Source: Clostridia bacterium
GTDB lineage: Bacteria > Bacillota > Clostridia > Oscillospirales > CAG-272
NCBI GenBank assembly: GCA_017502975.1
Contig: JAFVTV010000035.1
Coordinates: 1 to 40,799, forward strand
Direction of reading: 5' to 3'
Length of the DNA: 40,799 nucleotides
The notes beneath the pieces are model-generated. The model made no database searches and was not told the DNA's origin. It saw only the letters and a program-made list of their open reading frames with translations. Positions 17,381 through 26,543 of the stretch are shown one piece after another. A program made the translations under genes and the position numbers. How positions within the stretch are numbered: position 1 is the stretch's first letter; every line of letters starts with the position of its first letter.

Positions 17381-18550
17381 TTACGGTTTAAAATCAAGCC
17401 ACTCCGACAGGATCGCATTTGATACGTACATGCCCTGCTCGGTAAAGGCAATCCTGCCTGCTTTTTTTACCAAAAGCCCGCCACGGATCAGGTTTTCCAC
17501 GTTACCATACACCTCTTCAAAGCTTATGCCAAAGCGCGCGGAAAAATCCTTTTCCTCTATCCCCTCAAAAAGTCGCATGCGCAGCATCACGTACTCCTCC
17601 ATTGCCTCATGCGGCGTAATACGGTGCGCATTTAACTGCAAGGCAGAAAAATTACCTTCCTCAACTGCCCTCACATAGCCCCCTGTATCACAGGGTGCCT
17701 CGTAGCGCACACCGTCAAAAAAGGAATGTGCAGCAGGGCCAAAGCCAAGATAGGGCTTGCCCAGCCAATACCGCATATTATGCCGCGAGCGATAGCCCTC
17801 CCTTGCGTAATTGCTGACCTCATAATGCTCATAGCCGGCACTGCCAAGCACGTGGGCAACCGTCAGTTGCATATCCGCCACGGTATCCTCATCGGCAATC
17901 GGCAAGGTGTGGCGCTCCTGCCAAAAGGGTGTTCCCTTCTCTACGCGAAGCCCATATGCCGAAATATGCTCGGGGGCATATGCCAAAACGGTTTGCAGCG
18001 TACAGGCAAGACTCTCCCTTGTTTGATGCGGAATACCAAACATAATATCCACATTGATATTTTGAAAGCCTGCCTCGCGTGCAGCACGATAGGTAGATAC
18101 AAATGCCGCCATATCGTGTGGGCGCCCAAGCGCCAAAAGCTCGCGGTCGTTCGAGCTTTGCAAGCCGATGCTGAGGCGGTTTACGCCTGCCCCAAGCAGT
18201 GCCTCAAAACTTCCCGCCTTGAAGGATTGGGGATTGCACTCCACCGTTACCTCAGGGGCGGGATCAAGGGTATAATGCTGCCGCGCGGTATCAAGCAGAT
18301 GCGCAATATCTGCGGGCGCTAAAAGCGTGGGGGTACCGCCGCCGATATACACGGTATCCACCGTCAAGCCGCGCGCCAAGGGCGCGCGGCTTTCCAATTC
18401 CTTGGCAAGCACCTTGGCATAACGCGACATGACCTCCCTTGGCGCCGCGGCGGAATAAAAATCGCAATAGCGACATTTTGCCACGCAAAACGGCACGTGA
18501 AGATACAGCCCCACGGTGTTTTCTTTTTGCAGCATATCAGTCATTGTCAT
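17381..18550 (-). CDS. hemW: Radical SAM heme chaperone HemW
   Basis: About 389 residues. The radical SAM motif reads [13 protein letters not shown], with three Cys (about 22, 26, 29) binding the 4Fe-4S cluster in the CxxxCxxC form of HemW/HemN-like proteins. [10 protein letters not shown] and the [13 protein letters not shown] segment follow. HemW is thought to insert heme into respiratory proteins and is not the coproporphyrinogen oxidase itself. The lepA-hemW order is standard in Firmicutes. The frame stays open to 18871 over lepA, but the conserved protein starts near ATG 18550, 18544 or 18535, overlapping or touching the lepA stop. Confidence 0.92.
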   Translation of the reverse strand: MTMTDMLQKENTVGLYLHVPFCVAKCRYCDFYSAAAPREVMSRYAKVLAKELESRAPLARGLTVDTVYIGGGTPTLLAPADIAHLLDTARQHYTLDPAPEVTVECNPQSFKAGSFEALLGAGVNRLSIGLQSSNDRELLALGRPHDMAAFVSTYRAAREAGFQNINVDIMFGIPHQTRESLACTLQTVLAYAPEHISAYGLRVEKGTPFWQERHTLPIADEDTVADMQLTVAHVLGSAGYEHYEVSNYAREGYRSRHNMRYWLGKPYLGFGPAAHSFFDGVRYEAPCDTGGYVRAVEEGNFSALQLNAHRITPHEAMEEYVMLRMRLFEGIEEKDFSARFGISFEEVYGNVENLIRGGLLVKKAGRIAFTEQGMYVSNAILSEWLDFKP

Positions 18551-20357
18551 CGAGTTTAAGAACCGCCATAAATGCCTCGGGCGAGATCTGCACAGAGCCA
18601 AGCTGACGCATCTTCTTCTTACCCTCTTTCTGCTTTTCAAGCAGTTTCTTCTTACGGGTAATGTCACCGCCGTAGCACTTCGCAAGCACGTCCTTACGCA
18701 TTGCCTTAACCGTTTCACGGGCAATGATCTTAGAGCCGATCGCTGCTTGGATCGGCACCTCAAAGAGTTGGCGCGGAATATTGTCCTTGAGCTTTTCGGC
18801 GATCCTGCGGGCACGTGCGTATGCCTTGTCCTCATGCACGATAAAGGAGAGCGCATCCACCTGCTCGCCATTCAGAAGGAAATCAAGTTTAACAAGCTTG
18901 CTTTCGACATATCCCTCCATCTCATAGTCAAGCGAGGCATAGCCGCGCGAACGGCTTTTGAGCGCATCAAAAAAGTCATAAATGATCTCGTTGAGCGGCA
19001 AGCGGTAATGGAGCTCCACGCGCGTGCTGTCAAGATACTTCATATCCACAAACTCACCGCGGCGATCCTGACAAAGATCCATAAGACCGCCAACGTAATC
19101 GGTGGGGGTGATGATCGATGCCTTTACGATCGGCTCAAACGCCTTCTCAATATCGGCAGGGTCGGGGTAGTTGGTAGGGTTATCAATACGCAAACACTCT
19201 CCGTCGCGCTTGGTGATCTCATAAATAACGCTCGGGGCGGTGGTGATCAGATCAAGGTTGAACTCGCGCTCAAGGCGCTCCTCAATGATCTCCATGTGCA
19301 ACAGCCCCAAAAAGCCGCAGCGGTAGCCAAAGCCAAGCGCCACCGAGGTTTCGGGCTCAAAGGAGAGCGCGGCATCGTTGAGGCGCAGCTTCTCCAGCGC
19401 ATCGCGCAGGTCGCCGTAACGCGACCCGTCAGCGGGGTAAATACCCGCGTACACCATGGGTTGTACCGCTTTAAAGCCGGGCAGCGCCTCAGCGGCGGGA
19501 TTATCGGCGAGCGTTACAGTGTCGCCCACGCGCGTTTCTCCCACGCTCTTAATAGAGGCAGTCAGATACCCTACCTCGCCTGCACTCAGCACATCACGCT
19601 TAGAAAGCCCAAAGGCATCCATCACGCCAACATCTACTACCCCAAAGGTCTGCCCCGTTGACATCATACGGATGGTGTCGCCGCTTTTCAGTTTGCCGTC
19701 CACTACACGAATATATACCACAACACCAAGATAACTGTCATAGTAACTATCAAAAATAAGTGCCTTAAGGGGCGCGTTTTCATCGCCCGAGGGCGCAGGG
19801 ATATCGGTCACGATATGCTCTAACACATCCTCGATATTGATACCCATTTTTGCCGAAACAGCAGGGCAATCCATGGCGGGGATGCCAATGACGTCCTCGA
19901 TCTCACGGCGCGCGCCGTCAATATCCGCCGAGGGCAGGTCGATCTTATTGATCACGGGTAGGATCTCAAGATCGGCATCTACCGCAAGATACGCATTGGC
20001 AAGCGTTTGCGCTTCAATGCCCTGCGTTGCGTCAACCACCAAAATAGCGCCCTCACAGGCATTGAGCGAGCGTGACACCTCATAGTTAAAGTCAACGTGC
20101 CCCGGCGTGTCGATCAGGTTAAGATCATACGTTTCGCCGTTTTTAGCGGTGTAGGAAAGGCGCACAGCGCGCGCCTTAATGGTGATGCCGCGCTCACGCT
20201 CAAGATCCATATTGTCAAGCAACTGCTCCTCCATCTCGCGCGATGCCACCGTTTGCGTAGCCTCAAGCAGGCGGTCGGCAAGCGTAGACTTGCCGTGATC
20301 GATATGCGCAATGATCGAAAAATTGCGTATGTGTGACTGTTTGACCGAATTTGCCAT
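18537..20357 (-). CDS. lepA: Elongation factor 4 (LepA)
   Basis: The 606-residue translational GTPase back-translocates ribosomes. It has the P-loop AHIDHGKST (18-26), ERERGITI switch I, DTPGHVDF switch II, NKIDLP, and the LepA-specific C-terminal domain ending in a Lys-rich stretch (about 570-590). Length is normal. The ATG at 20357 follows AAGAGG; upstream in-frame codons to 20408 lie outside the conserved protein. It is the first gene of the lepA-hemW-peptidase operon. Confidence 0.97.
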   Translation of the reverse strand: MANSVKQSHIRNFSIIAHIDHGKSTLADRLLEATQTVASREMEEQLLDNMDLERERGITIKARAVRLSYTAKNGETYDLNLIDTPGHVDFNYEVSRSLNACEGAILVVDATQGIEAQTLANAYLAVDADLEILPVINKIDLPSADIDGARREIEDVIGIPAMDCPAVSAKMGINIEDVLEHIVTDIPAPSGDENAPLKALIFDSYYDSYLGVVVYIRVVDGKLKSGDTIRMMSTGQTFGVVDVGVMDAFGLSKRDVLSAGEVGYLTASIKSVGETRVGDTVTLADNPAAEALPGFKAVQPMVYAGIYPADGSRYGDLRDALEKLRLNDAALSFEPETSVALGFGYRCGFLGLLHMEIIEERLEREFNLDLITTAPSVIYEITKRDGECLRIDNPTNYPDPADIEKAFEPIVKASIITPTDYVGGLMDLCQDRRGEFVDMKYLDSTRVELHYRLPLNEIIYDFFDALKSRSRGYASLDYEMEGYVESKLVKLDFLLNGEQVDALSFIVHEDKAYARARRIAEKLKDNIPRQLFEVPIQAAIGSKIIARETVKAMRKDVLAKCYGGDITRKKKLLEKQKEGKKKMRQLGSVQISPEAFMAVLKLDDND

Positions 20358-20409
20358 ACTTACCTCTTTTACTGCGCCGCGGCGCGATATTACACTCATA
20401 ATTATCATA

Positions 20410-20438
20410 ATTATACCATATATTTACGTCTGCCTCAA
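20410..20438 (-). promoter_or_regulatory. Promoter of the lepA operon
   Basis: On the minus strand TTGAGG and TATAAT are separated by 17 bases, with TGG just before the -10 (extended -10). Confidence 0.75.
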
Positions 20439-20479
20439 CGGTTTTTTTCGATTTTTTCAAAAAAAGCCTTGCGCCAAAA

Positions 20480-20514
20480 GAAAAATACCGTAGGCAAAGC
20501 CTACGGTATTTTTC
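20480..20514. terminator. Bidirectional terminator
   Basis: A perfect 16-bp stem (20480-20495 with 20499-20514) has A-tract and T-tract sides. It ends the small-peptide gene on the minus strand. Confidence 0.85.
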
Positions 20515-20557
20515 TTACATGGTCAAACGCGCTTTGCGCTATCTGACATGCTTGAGG

Positions 20558-20656
20558 TCAATGGCAGCAGCAGCAAAGCACAATGAGCGCAATAATAATG
20601 ATCCAGCAGCAGTTGTTGCCATCACCAAGCAGATTGCCGAAACAGTTGTTATTCAT
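20558..20656 (-). CDS. 32-residue Cys-rich membrane peptide
   Basis: This short frame begins at ATG 20656, eight bases after a consensus AGGAGG. The peptide has a polar Asn/Gly-rich head (MNNNCFGNLLGDGNN), a CCW pair, a hydrophobic core of about ten residues (IIIIALIVL) and a CCCC-His end before the TGA. Seven of 32 residues are Cys. A TTGACA-N16-TACAAT promoter lies upstream and a strong terminator downstream, so it forms a complete single-gene unit. Similar tiny hydrophobic Cys-rich peptides occur in sporulating clostridia, but I cannot name a family; a spore-coat, metal-binding or membrane-microprotein role is speculation. Confidence 0.75.
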   Translation of the reverse strand: MNNNCFGNLLGDGNNCCWIIIIALIVLCCCCH

Positions 20657-20724
20657 ACCTGATCCTCCTTCAAGCCTTTCGGGGGGAAGTGTTCCCTCTC
20701 CCTCGATATCATATTATGAAAAGG

Positions 20725-20752
20725 ATTGTAAAAGGTTCTCGAATTATGTCAA
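20725..20752 (-). promoter_or_regulatory. Promoter of the Cys-rich peptide gene
   Basis: Minus-strand TTGACA and TACAAT are separated by 16 bases, ending about 70 bases before the ATG. Confidence 0.7.
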
Positions 20753-20784
20753 AACAAACGGAGTTTTTGCCAAGGCAAGACAAA

Positions 20785-20820
20785 TCGCCCTTGACCTGTG
20801 AAAAAGCAGGTCAAGGGCGA
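20785..20820 (-). terminator. Terminator of the CNNM/CorC gene
   Basis: A perfect 14-bp stem (20785-20798 with 20807-20820) lies five bases after the stop at 20826, followed on the minus strand by a weak T-rich stretch. Confidence 0.75.
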
Positions 20821-20825
20821 CCGTA

Positions 20826-22151
20826 TTATTCTTCTACCGCCTCATTGCTTTCAGCCGGCTTTGCCTCAACCAAAACCTCGTGCGTCATCACGCCGTCTGC
20901 CTTGGTAACGGTAACCGTGAGATTTTCGTAATCAAAGGCGTAGCCGACCTCGGGGATGTTTCCGCAGACCTCGGTGAGCCAGCCGTTGACGGTGGTAGAA
21001 ACGATATCCTCGTTTGCATCAAGCTCAAAAAATTCAAAAAACTCATCAATGGAAATGGCAGAGCGCACACGCCAGGTCTGCTCATCAACCGAAACGATAT
21101 CCTCGGTTGCCACATCCTGCTCATCCCAAATTTCTCCCACAAGCTGCTCGAGGATATCCTCCATCGTAACAAGACCCGATACGTGACCGTATTCGTTCAC
21201 CACGATCACCATGTGCCTTTGGTCACGCTGCATATCGCGGAACAAGGCATCCAGGTGAATGGTTTCGGGCACAAACACAAGGGGAAGAAACGCATCCGAC
21301 AACTTGAAATCAGGGTCTGCGCGATGCAAGAGATATTCGCGCGCGTGCAAAATTCCCACGACCCTTTCATTATCCTCGGCATATACGGGGATACGGGAAT
21401 ATCCCTCGGTGGCAAGCTTGGAAAGGATCTCCTGCTCGGTCGCATGCTCGCTAACGGTGACCATGTTGCTTCTTTGCGTCATGATATCAGCGGCGGTCAG
21501 GCGGTCAAGCTTAAACACGTTCTTGATATATGTAATATCATCCTCATTGAGTGTACCTTCATCGGCACCCGCATCAAGCATAATGACGATATCCTCCTCG
21601 GAAACCGCCTCATCCTTGGCATGAGGATCAATGCCAAACAAGCGGAGCATGCCATTCGTCGAAGCCGTCAGCAGCCAGATCACAGGCTTTAATACAACGG
21701 TAAGACCCGAAATAAAGCCGCACACCGCGTTGGCAAGCTTCTCCTTGTGACGCATGGCAACGCGCTTGGGGACCAGCTCACCCAGCACCAGCGTAAAGTA
21801 GGAAAGAATGAGCGTGATCAAAATAACCGATACGGTATTGATAACGCCGTAATACGCGGGGGAAACCGAAAAGACTCTCACCGCAAACGCAGAAAGGCGC
21901 TCGGCAAAGTTATCGGCGGCAAACGCCGAGCCAAGAAAGCCCGCCAAGGTGATGCCGACCTGAATAGCGGAGAGAAAGCGCGTGGGCTCCTCTATAATTT
22001 TTAAGATCTTTGCTGCCTTTTTATCTCCGTCCTCAGCCTGTGCTCTCACCTTTTTTTCGTTAAGGGAGATCACGGCGATCTCGGTGGCGGCAAAAAATGC
22101 ATTTAATAAAATCAGTACAAGTTGCAGTAATAACTGCTTAACGATATCCAT
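20826..22151 (-). CDS. CNNM/CorC-type membrane protein with CBS pair
   Basis: The 441-residue protein has an N-terminal CNNM (DUF21) domain with about four membrane segments (1-190; TEIAVISLNEKKVRAQAE is typical), a CBS pair (about 205-330, with the EYGHVSGLVTMEDILEQLVGEI signature) and a C-terminal transporter-associated domain (about 345-430). Relatives export Mg2+ or other divalent ions; old annotations say hemolysin. The ATG follows GGAGG. A promoter at 22373-22401 implies an about 215-base leader, which contains a possible small frame. Confidence 0.92.
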   Translation of the reverse strand: MDIVKQLLLQLVLILLNAFFAATEIAVISLNEKKVRAQAEDGDKKAAKILKIIEEPTRFLSAIQVGITLAGFLGSAFAADNFAERLSAFAVRVFSVSPAYYGVINTVSVILITLILSYFTLVLGELVPKRVAMRHKEKLANAVCGFISGLTVVLKPVIWLLTASTNGMLRLFGIDPHAKDEAVSEEDIVIMLDAGADEGTLNEDDITYIKNVFKLDRLTAADIMTQRSNMVTVSEHATEQEILSKLATEGYSRIPVYAEDNERVVGILHAREYLLHRADPDFKLSDAFLPLVFVPETIHLDALFRDMQRDQRHMVIVVNEYGHVSGLVTMEDILEQLVGEIWDEQDVATEDIVSVDEQTWRVRSAISIDEFFEFFELDANEDIVSTTVNGWLTEVCGNIPEVGYAFDYENLTVTVTKADGVMTHEVLVEAKPAESNEAVEE

Positions 22152-22202
22152 AATTCCTCCAAAATATAATTTAAAATGTTATGCTTTTTTTCGGGCACAG
22201 CG

Positions 22203-22319
22203 TCAGCACAGCAGCACAAAGGGTACTGCCGCGATGCGTTTTTCACATTTTAAATTGCTTTTGTCAGTATGCTCATCAAACACAAAAATCACAGGGCAAC
22301 TTCGCGGTAACGGATCCAT
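22203..22319 (-). CDS. Possible 38-residue leader peptide
   Basis: Within the leader of the CNNM/CorC gene an ATG at 22319 follows AAAGGAG at seven bases and opens a 38-codon frame ending in TGA at 22203, 51 bases before the main start. The peptide starts MDPLPRSCPVIFVFDEH and ends with a hydrophobic stretch plus Cys. It has no recognisable family. It could be a regulatory uORF, a small protein or a chance frame; the strong ribosome site after a good promoter is the main support. Confidence 0.45.
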   Translation of the reverse strand: MDPLPRSCPVIFVFDEHTDKSNLKCEKRIAAVPFVLLC

Positions 22320-22372
22320 TTCACCAACTCCTTTCAAGTAAATTTGTTATCTCCACAGATAACTGATTATAT

Positions 22373-22401
22373 AGTATAGCATACTTTTTAAAAAAATGCA
22401 A
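22373..22401 (-). promoter_or_regulatory. Promoter of the CNNM/CorC transcript
   Basis: Minus-strand TTGCAT and TATACT are separated by 17 bases. The transcript would start near 22365, leaving a long leader. Confidence 0.6.
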
Positions 22402-22432
22402 GCCCCTTGCAGTTAACCGCATGGGGCTTGTC
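22390..22432 (-). terminator. Terminator of the nucleotidyltransferase gene
   Basis: Minus-strand AAGCCCC and GGGGCTT form a stem with an inner TGC/GCA pairing, followed by a run of seven T. It overlaps the next promoter. Confidence 0.8.
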
Positions 22433-22448
22433 GGTTTTGGCTGATTGA

Positions 22449-23354
22449 TTATTTGTAAAGCGGCTCGGTATAAACGCCTGCCTCGTGCAGGGCACGAAAG
22501 CTATCGATCACGGCGTATTTGTCCTCTTGGTACGTTACACCAAACCAACGGTCGTTGGTGGGCAGCACGGCAACGGTCCCCTTGCCCGACCTGATCATCC
22601 CGTCGATCACCATGGGCAAAAGATACTCTGCCTTGAGATCCTCGGGCGCAAGGGCAGAAAGGAACTCTACAAAGCCCGACGCAAGCTCATCGAAAAAGTC
22701 GGGTGTGAGCGCCCACATGTTCATGGAAACGATCGAGGAGGGGTCAATGGGGGTCTTAACCCCATCCTTCTCCACAGCCGCACCTGCGCCGTCGTGCACA
22801 AGACCGCCCGTTTCGGTAACACCCGACAAATACCCGTTCTCAACACGGCAAACACCGCGCGTGACGGCACCGTTTTCGCTAAGGGTGTTTTTGAGGATAA
22901 AGCCCGGCATGCAGAACTTGCCCTTGCTGCCTGCGTTTTCCACAAGAAAATCGTGCGCGAGGCGAAAGCCCTCCTTGCCGTAGTAATCATCTGCATTGAT
23001 CACAAGAAAGGGTTCGTTTACAATACCCTTGCAGGCAAGCACCGCCTGACCCGTGCCCCAGGGCTTTTGGCGCCCCTCGGGGCAGGTAAAGCCTGCGGGG
23101 AGCGCGTCCTTTTCCTGAAAAGCGTATGCCACAGGGCAGATCTTTTCAATACGGTTACCGATGATCTCACGGAAATCCGCCTCAAGATCGCGACGAATGA
23201 TAAAAACTACGCGGTCAAAGCCCGCCTCAAGCGCATCGTGAATGGAATAATCCATAATGATCTCGCCGCCGGGCCCTACGGGCTCAAGCTGCTTGATGCC
23301 CTTGCCAAAGCGTGAGCCGATGCCCGCCGCCATAATTACAAGACTTGTTTTCAT
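22449..23354 (-). CDS. Sugar-phosphate nucleotidyltransferase-like protein
   Basis: The 301-residue protein opens with MAAGIGSRFGKGIKQLEPVG, a variant of the nucleotide-binding loop of NTP_transferase enzymes (usually GxGTRF), and has INADDYYG as the metal-binding Asp segment. Enzymes of this family couple NTP and a sugar-1-phosphate to make NDP-sugars for glycans. The exact sugar is unknown. It lies 39 bases after the Wzc-like kinase gene, suggesting a link to surface polysaccharide. The start follows GAAAGGA. Confidence 0.85.
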   Translation of the reverse strand: MKTSLVIMAAGIGSRFGKGIKQLEPVGPGGEIIMDYSIHDALEAGFDRVVFIIRRDLEADFREIIGNRIEKICPVAYAFQEKDALPAGFTCPEGRQKPWGTGQAVLACKGIVNEPFLVINADDYYGKEGFRLAHDFLVENAGSKGKFCMPGFILKNTLSENGAVTRGVCRVENGYLSGVTETGGLVHDGAGAAVEKDGVKTPIDPSSIVSMNMWALTPDFFDELASGFVEFLSALAPEDLKAEYLLPMVIDGMIRSGKGTVAVLPTNDRWFGVTYQEDKYAVIDSFRALHEAGVYTEPLYK

Positions 23355-23393
23355 TGTAAATTCCTTTCGCCAAACAAAATTTTTTGCTGAAAA

Positions 23394-24704
23394 TTATTTC
23401 GTGTGTTTTTTCTCCTTTGGAGGTGTGTTTACCACCGTTCCCAAAAGACTGCCGCCGGCAGCGGTGATCGCCTGTGCCGCCGCGCGCAGCTCACGCGCGC
23501 CGCTTCTGCCCGGTGCTGCCACCAAAATCGTGTTTGCAAAATCGCGTGCGCATACCACGGCATCCACCGCCTCGCTCACGGCAGGAAAATCCGCCAAAAT
23601 ATACTCATATTGTTTACAATATGCCGCCAATAATGCAGCCATGCAATCGGCAAGCGGATGATCGCAGGGAGAAACGGGTGCTATGCCTGCAGGCAGGAGC
23701 GAAAGCCCTTGCTTTTCGGTTGGATGCACCAGCGCCTTGGGGTCGGTCACCTTGCCCGAAAGATACTCGGCAAAGCCAGGCTCGGCATCGGGCTGAAAGA
23801 AGGCCTCCTTTGCGCCGCGCCTAAGATCGGCATCGATCAAAAGCACACGGTGCCCCGCAGTTGCAAGCGAGCGCGCAAGCTCCGCCACAACGTAGCTTTT
23901 CCCCTCCCCCGCACGTGCCGAGGTCACTGCCAAGGTCACGGCACCGTTCTTATCTTGGCGCGGCAAGCGCTCACGCAGGGAGAAAAACGCCTCCGCCGCG
24001 TCGGCAGGCGGCTCTATTTCAGGAATGACACCAAAAAGCGGCACGTCAGGTAGCACGCGATCGATCTCGGCGGCATCGGTCAAGCGATTGGAAAACAAAA
24101 AATAGAAGATAAAAAACACATACGAAAGCACAAGACCGCCCACAAAAAACAGTGCCGCCCACAAAATGGGGTGTGCGGTGGAGCGCACGGCGGGTGCCGC
24201 CTCGCGCAGCAATACCACCACGGAAAAGCTGCCAGAAAGCCCGGGCCATGCCGTTTCCTGAATGAGCGCAGGCAGTTCTGCCTCCACCGCGGCGATCACC
24301 GCGTCGGCACTTGCCGCGTCGCGTGCGGTTGCCGTTACGGTAAACACCGTGCTGTCGGTGGCGGCGGTAAGCATCTCGCGCAGCTCCTCACGCGAAGCCG
24401 CCAGCGCGTGGCGCTCGATCATGCGGTCAAAGAGCGCGTCACTTTCCTGTGCCAGCACAGCATATTCCTTTGCAAGCGTTTGCACCGCTGCCAGTTGAGA
24501 GGAGGTCATACCGTTCACCTCCAAAAACTGCTCCGATTGCAGATTGCGCACGTAAAACGTGGCGGTTGCACTATATGCTTCGGGCAGCAGCGCACGCAGA
24601 GCAAAGCCACCTGTGGCAAGAATAAGAGCACAAAGAAGAATGGGCACGATACGCTTTTTGAAAATAGCAAAAAGGTCGGAAAGCGTGAGGTATTCGGTTT
24701 TCAT
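23394..24704 (-). CDS. Wzc-like chain-length/BY-kinase fusion protein
   Basis: The 436-residue protein fuses a Wzz-type chain-length domain with two membrane segments (about 18-40 and 170-195) to a cytoplasmic tyrosine-kinase-like ATPase. Walker A SARAGEGKS and Walker A-prime VLLIDADLRR identify the BY-kinase family. In many Firmicutes these two parts are separate proteins; here they are one chain. The C-terminal Tyr cluster used for autophosphorylation in CpsD/Wzc is absent, since the end is Pro/Lys-rich. It probably controls polymer export with the downstream nucleotidyltransferase. The ATG at 24704 follows AAGGGAG. Confidence 0.85.
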   Translation of the reverse strand: MKTEYLTLSDLFAIFKKRIVPILLCALILATGGFALRALLPEAYSATATFYVRNLQSEQFLEVNGMTSSQLAAVQTLAKEYAVLAQESDALFDRMIERHALAASREELREMLTAATDSTVFTVTATARDAASADAVIAAVEAELPALIQETAWPGLSGSFSVVVLLREAAPAVRSTAHPILWAALFFVGGLVLSYVFFIFYFLFSNRLTDAAEIDRVLPDVPLFGVIPEIEPPADAAEAFFSLRERLPRQDKNGAVTLAVTSARAGEGKSYVVAELARSLATAGHRVLLIDADLRRGAKEAFFQPDAEPGFAEYLSGKVTDPKALVHPTEKQGLSLLPAGIAPVSPCDHPLADCMAALLAAYCKQYEYILADFPAVSEAVDAVVCARDFANTILVAAPGRSGARELRAAAQAITAAGGSLLGTVVNTPPKEKKHTK

Positions 24705-24805
24705 AAGACGCTCCCTTCTGTCGTAAAACATGAATGTGTAAAAATTATATCATATGATCGATGTGATTTCAAGCAAAAAGCCAAAAAATCTGTCGCATGC
24801 CATGC

Positions 24806-24834
24806 TTGCAAAAAAGAAAACGGTATGCTATAAT
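24806..24834 (+). promoter_or_regulatory. Promoter of the PAP2 gene
   Basis: TTGCAA and TATAAT are separated by 17 bases, 33 bases before the ATG at 24868. Confidence 0.75.
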
Positions 24835-24867
24835 ATACGCATATCACACAAAAAAGGATGTATCAAA

Positions 24868-25584
24868 ATGGCTGAATGGATCGACGCGGTGTTTCAAAAT
24901 ATTGACCTTTCCATGTTTTCCTTTATGCACGGGCTTGCCGTGGCAACGGGCGAGAGCGTGGGGGCTGAGATCACCTCATGGCTGACGTATTTGATGAAAT
25001 TTATCAGTTTTTTTGCGCACGACGGGCTTTGTATGTTTGCCCTGGGAGCCATACTTATGCTCTTTCGGCGCACGCGCAAGCTTGGCGCATGCGTGTTTAT
25101 CGCCGTTTGCTGTGGCGGCATCATCACCAATCTTACGCTAAAGCCGCTTATCGCTCGCATGCGTCCTTACGCTAATTTTGATCATCTTGCCGAAACCGTG
25201 CACGGCTGGTGGGTCATGGTTGGCGAGGCAAGAAAGGGAGAGGGCGTTTTCACCTCCTTCCCCTCAGGGCACACCACCTCGGCTACCGCCGCTATGTTAG
25301 GGCTTTTTCTTGCAAGCAAGAAAAAGAAATACCTCTTTCCCGTGCTGCTCTTTCCGCTTTTGATGGGTGCATCTCGCATCTATCTCATGGTGCACTACAC
25401 CTCGGACGTGCTGGCAGGGCTGGTGGCAGGCACGCTTGGCGGCATTGCCGCGTATTTTATCACCAAACTGATCTTCAAGAAGCTTGAGGCACACGGCGAA
25501 AATCGCTTCTGCCGTTTTGTGCTTGATTTTGATCTTGTGGAATGGATCAAGCAAAAAATCGGGAGAGCTAAAAAAGCCGCATAA
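24868..25584 (+). CDS. PAP2-family membrane phosphatase
   Basis: The 238-residue membrane protein has the three PAP2 motifs: KPLIARMRP (92-100), PSGH (132-135) and SR-IYLMVH-YTSD (169-180), with the catalytic His and Asp. About five to six membrane helices are visible. It would dephosphorylate lipid pyrophosphates such as undecaprenyl-PP or phosphatidic acid; the substrate is not determined. The ATG at 24868 follows AAAGGA; longer frames from 24754 overlap the promoter. A terminator follows. Confidence 0.92.
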   Translation: MAEWIDAVFQNIDLSMFSFMHGLAVATGESVGAEITSWLTYLMKFISFFAHDGLCMFALGAILMLFRRTRKLGACVFIAVCCGGIITNLTLKPLIARMRPYANFDHLAETVHGWWVMVGEARKGEGVFTSFPSGHTTSATAAMLGLFLASKKKKYLFPVLLFPLLMGASRIYLMVHYTSDVLAGLVAGTLGGIAAYFITKLIFKKLEAHGENRFCRFVLDFDLVEWIKQKIGRAKKAA

Positions 25585-25586
25585 GC

Positions 25587-25620
25587 AACAAGGGAGCCAC
25601 ACACTGTGGCTCCCTTGTTC
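25587..25620 (+). terminator. Terminator of the PAP2 gene
   Basis: A 15-bp perfect stem (25587-25601 with 25605-25619); the T-rich end is partly inside the stem. Confidence 0.75.
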
Positions 25621-25649
25621 CTTTGCCCACAAAAATTTTGCCGCAGGGC

Positions 25650-25678
25650 TTGCGAATTTCGCCCTGTTATGCTATACT
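25650..25678 (+). promoter_or_regulatory. Promoter of the plsY operon
   Basis: TTGCGA and TATACT are separated by 17 bases, 52 bases before plsY. Confidence 0.7.
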
Positions 25679-25730
25679 GATTGTGTATATTTTTCGATCA
25701 GTCCGAAATTTCCCCAAAGGAGGGCACGCT

Positions 25731-26543
25731 ATGTTTTGGGTCTGGGGCATTTTTAATTTATTTGAAAACGGCTTGCTGAACGCCATAAGAACCGCACTAA
25801 CCCCCGACGAGGTTGGTGAGGCGATACTCACAGGCTGCGGCTTTCTTGCCGTGGTCGTCATATCCTATCTCCTCGGCAGCGTCAACTGGGCGCTGGTCAT
25901 CTCAAAACTTTTCTACCGCGATGATGTACGCAAGCACGGCAGCGGCAATGCGGGCACCACAAACGTGCTTCGCACCTACGGCAAAAAGGCGGCAGCCTTT
26001 ACCTTTCTTGGTGATGGACTCAAGGGCGTTTTGTCTATCGTGATCGCCTGTGCTATCTTCGGCTTTCCCATGCAGGGCGCAGAAGTCGCGGGCGGCGTTA
26101 TATATGATATACACTACATCCACCTTATCACCGCCGCTTATCTCGCGGCTCTATTTGCCGTGATCGGTCACATTTTCCCCATTTTTGCAAAATTCCACGG
26201 CGGCAAGGGCTTTGCCACGTTCCTGTTTTCCGCGCTTGCCCTAAACCCCGTCATTGGTCTGATTCTCGTTTCCATTTTCCTTGTATTGGTGCTTGGCGCG
26301 CACTATGTTTCGCTCGGCTCCGTCGTAACGGCGGCATTCTATCCCATACTCCTCAGCTCCTTTGATCAAGCCTTTACGAAATACGGCGTTTGTGTGATAT
26401 TTGCCTTTTTCCTTGCCGCACTTGTGGCTTGGAGTCACCGCAGCAACATCAAACGCCTGCTGGATCACACCGAGCGTAAAACCTACTTCTTTGGTAAGAA
26501 GCAGGATCCCGAAAACACAAAAAAAGATAAGGAAAACGTATGA
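25731..26543 (+). CDS. plsY: Glycerol-3-phosphate acyltransferase PlsY
   Basis: The 270-residue membrane enzyme transfers an acyl group from acyl phosphate to glycerol-3-phosphate, the first step of phospholipid synthesis. Motif 1 is HGSGNAGTTNV (69-79) and motif 2 is FHGGKGFAT, both diagnostic. It is longer than the usual 200 or so residues through an N-terminal extension of about 35 residues and a Lys-rich tail. The ATG at 25731 follows AAAGGAGG. The stop overlaps the next gene start (ATGA). Confidence 0.92.
   Translation: MFWVWGIFNLFENGLLNAIRTALTPDEVGEAILTGCGFLAVVVISYLLGSVNWALVISKLFYRDDVRKHGSGNAGTTNVLRTYGKKAAAFTFLGDGLKGVLSIVIACAIFGFPMQGAEVAGGVIYDIHYIHLITAAYLAALFAVIGHIFPIFAKFHGGKGFATFLFSALALNPVIGLILVSIFLVLVLGAHYVSLGSVVTAAFYPILLSSFDQAFTKYGVCVIFAFFLAALVAWSHRSNIKRLLDHTERKTYFFGKKQDPENTKKDKENV

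Noticed and set aside
17381..18871. 496-residue version of HemW
   Set aside because: The first 107 residues are lepA read in another frame; the conserved protein begins near 18550.
18516..19661. 381-codon plus-strand frame
   Set aside because: Antisense to lepA, no ribosome site and no recognisable motif; lepA is certain.
22485..23315. 276-codon plus-strand frame
   Set aside because: Antisense shadow of the nucleotidyltransferase gene.
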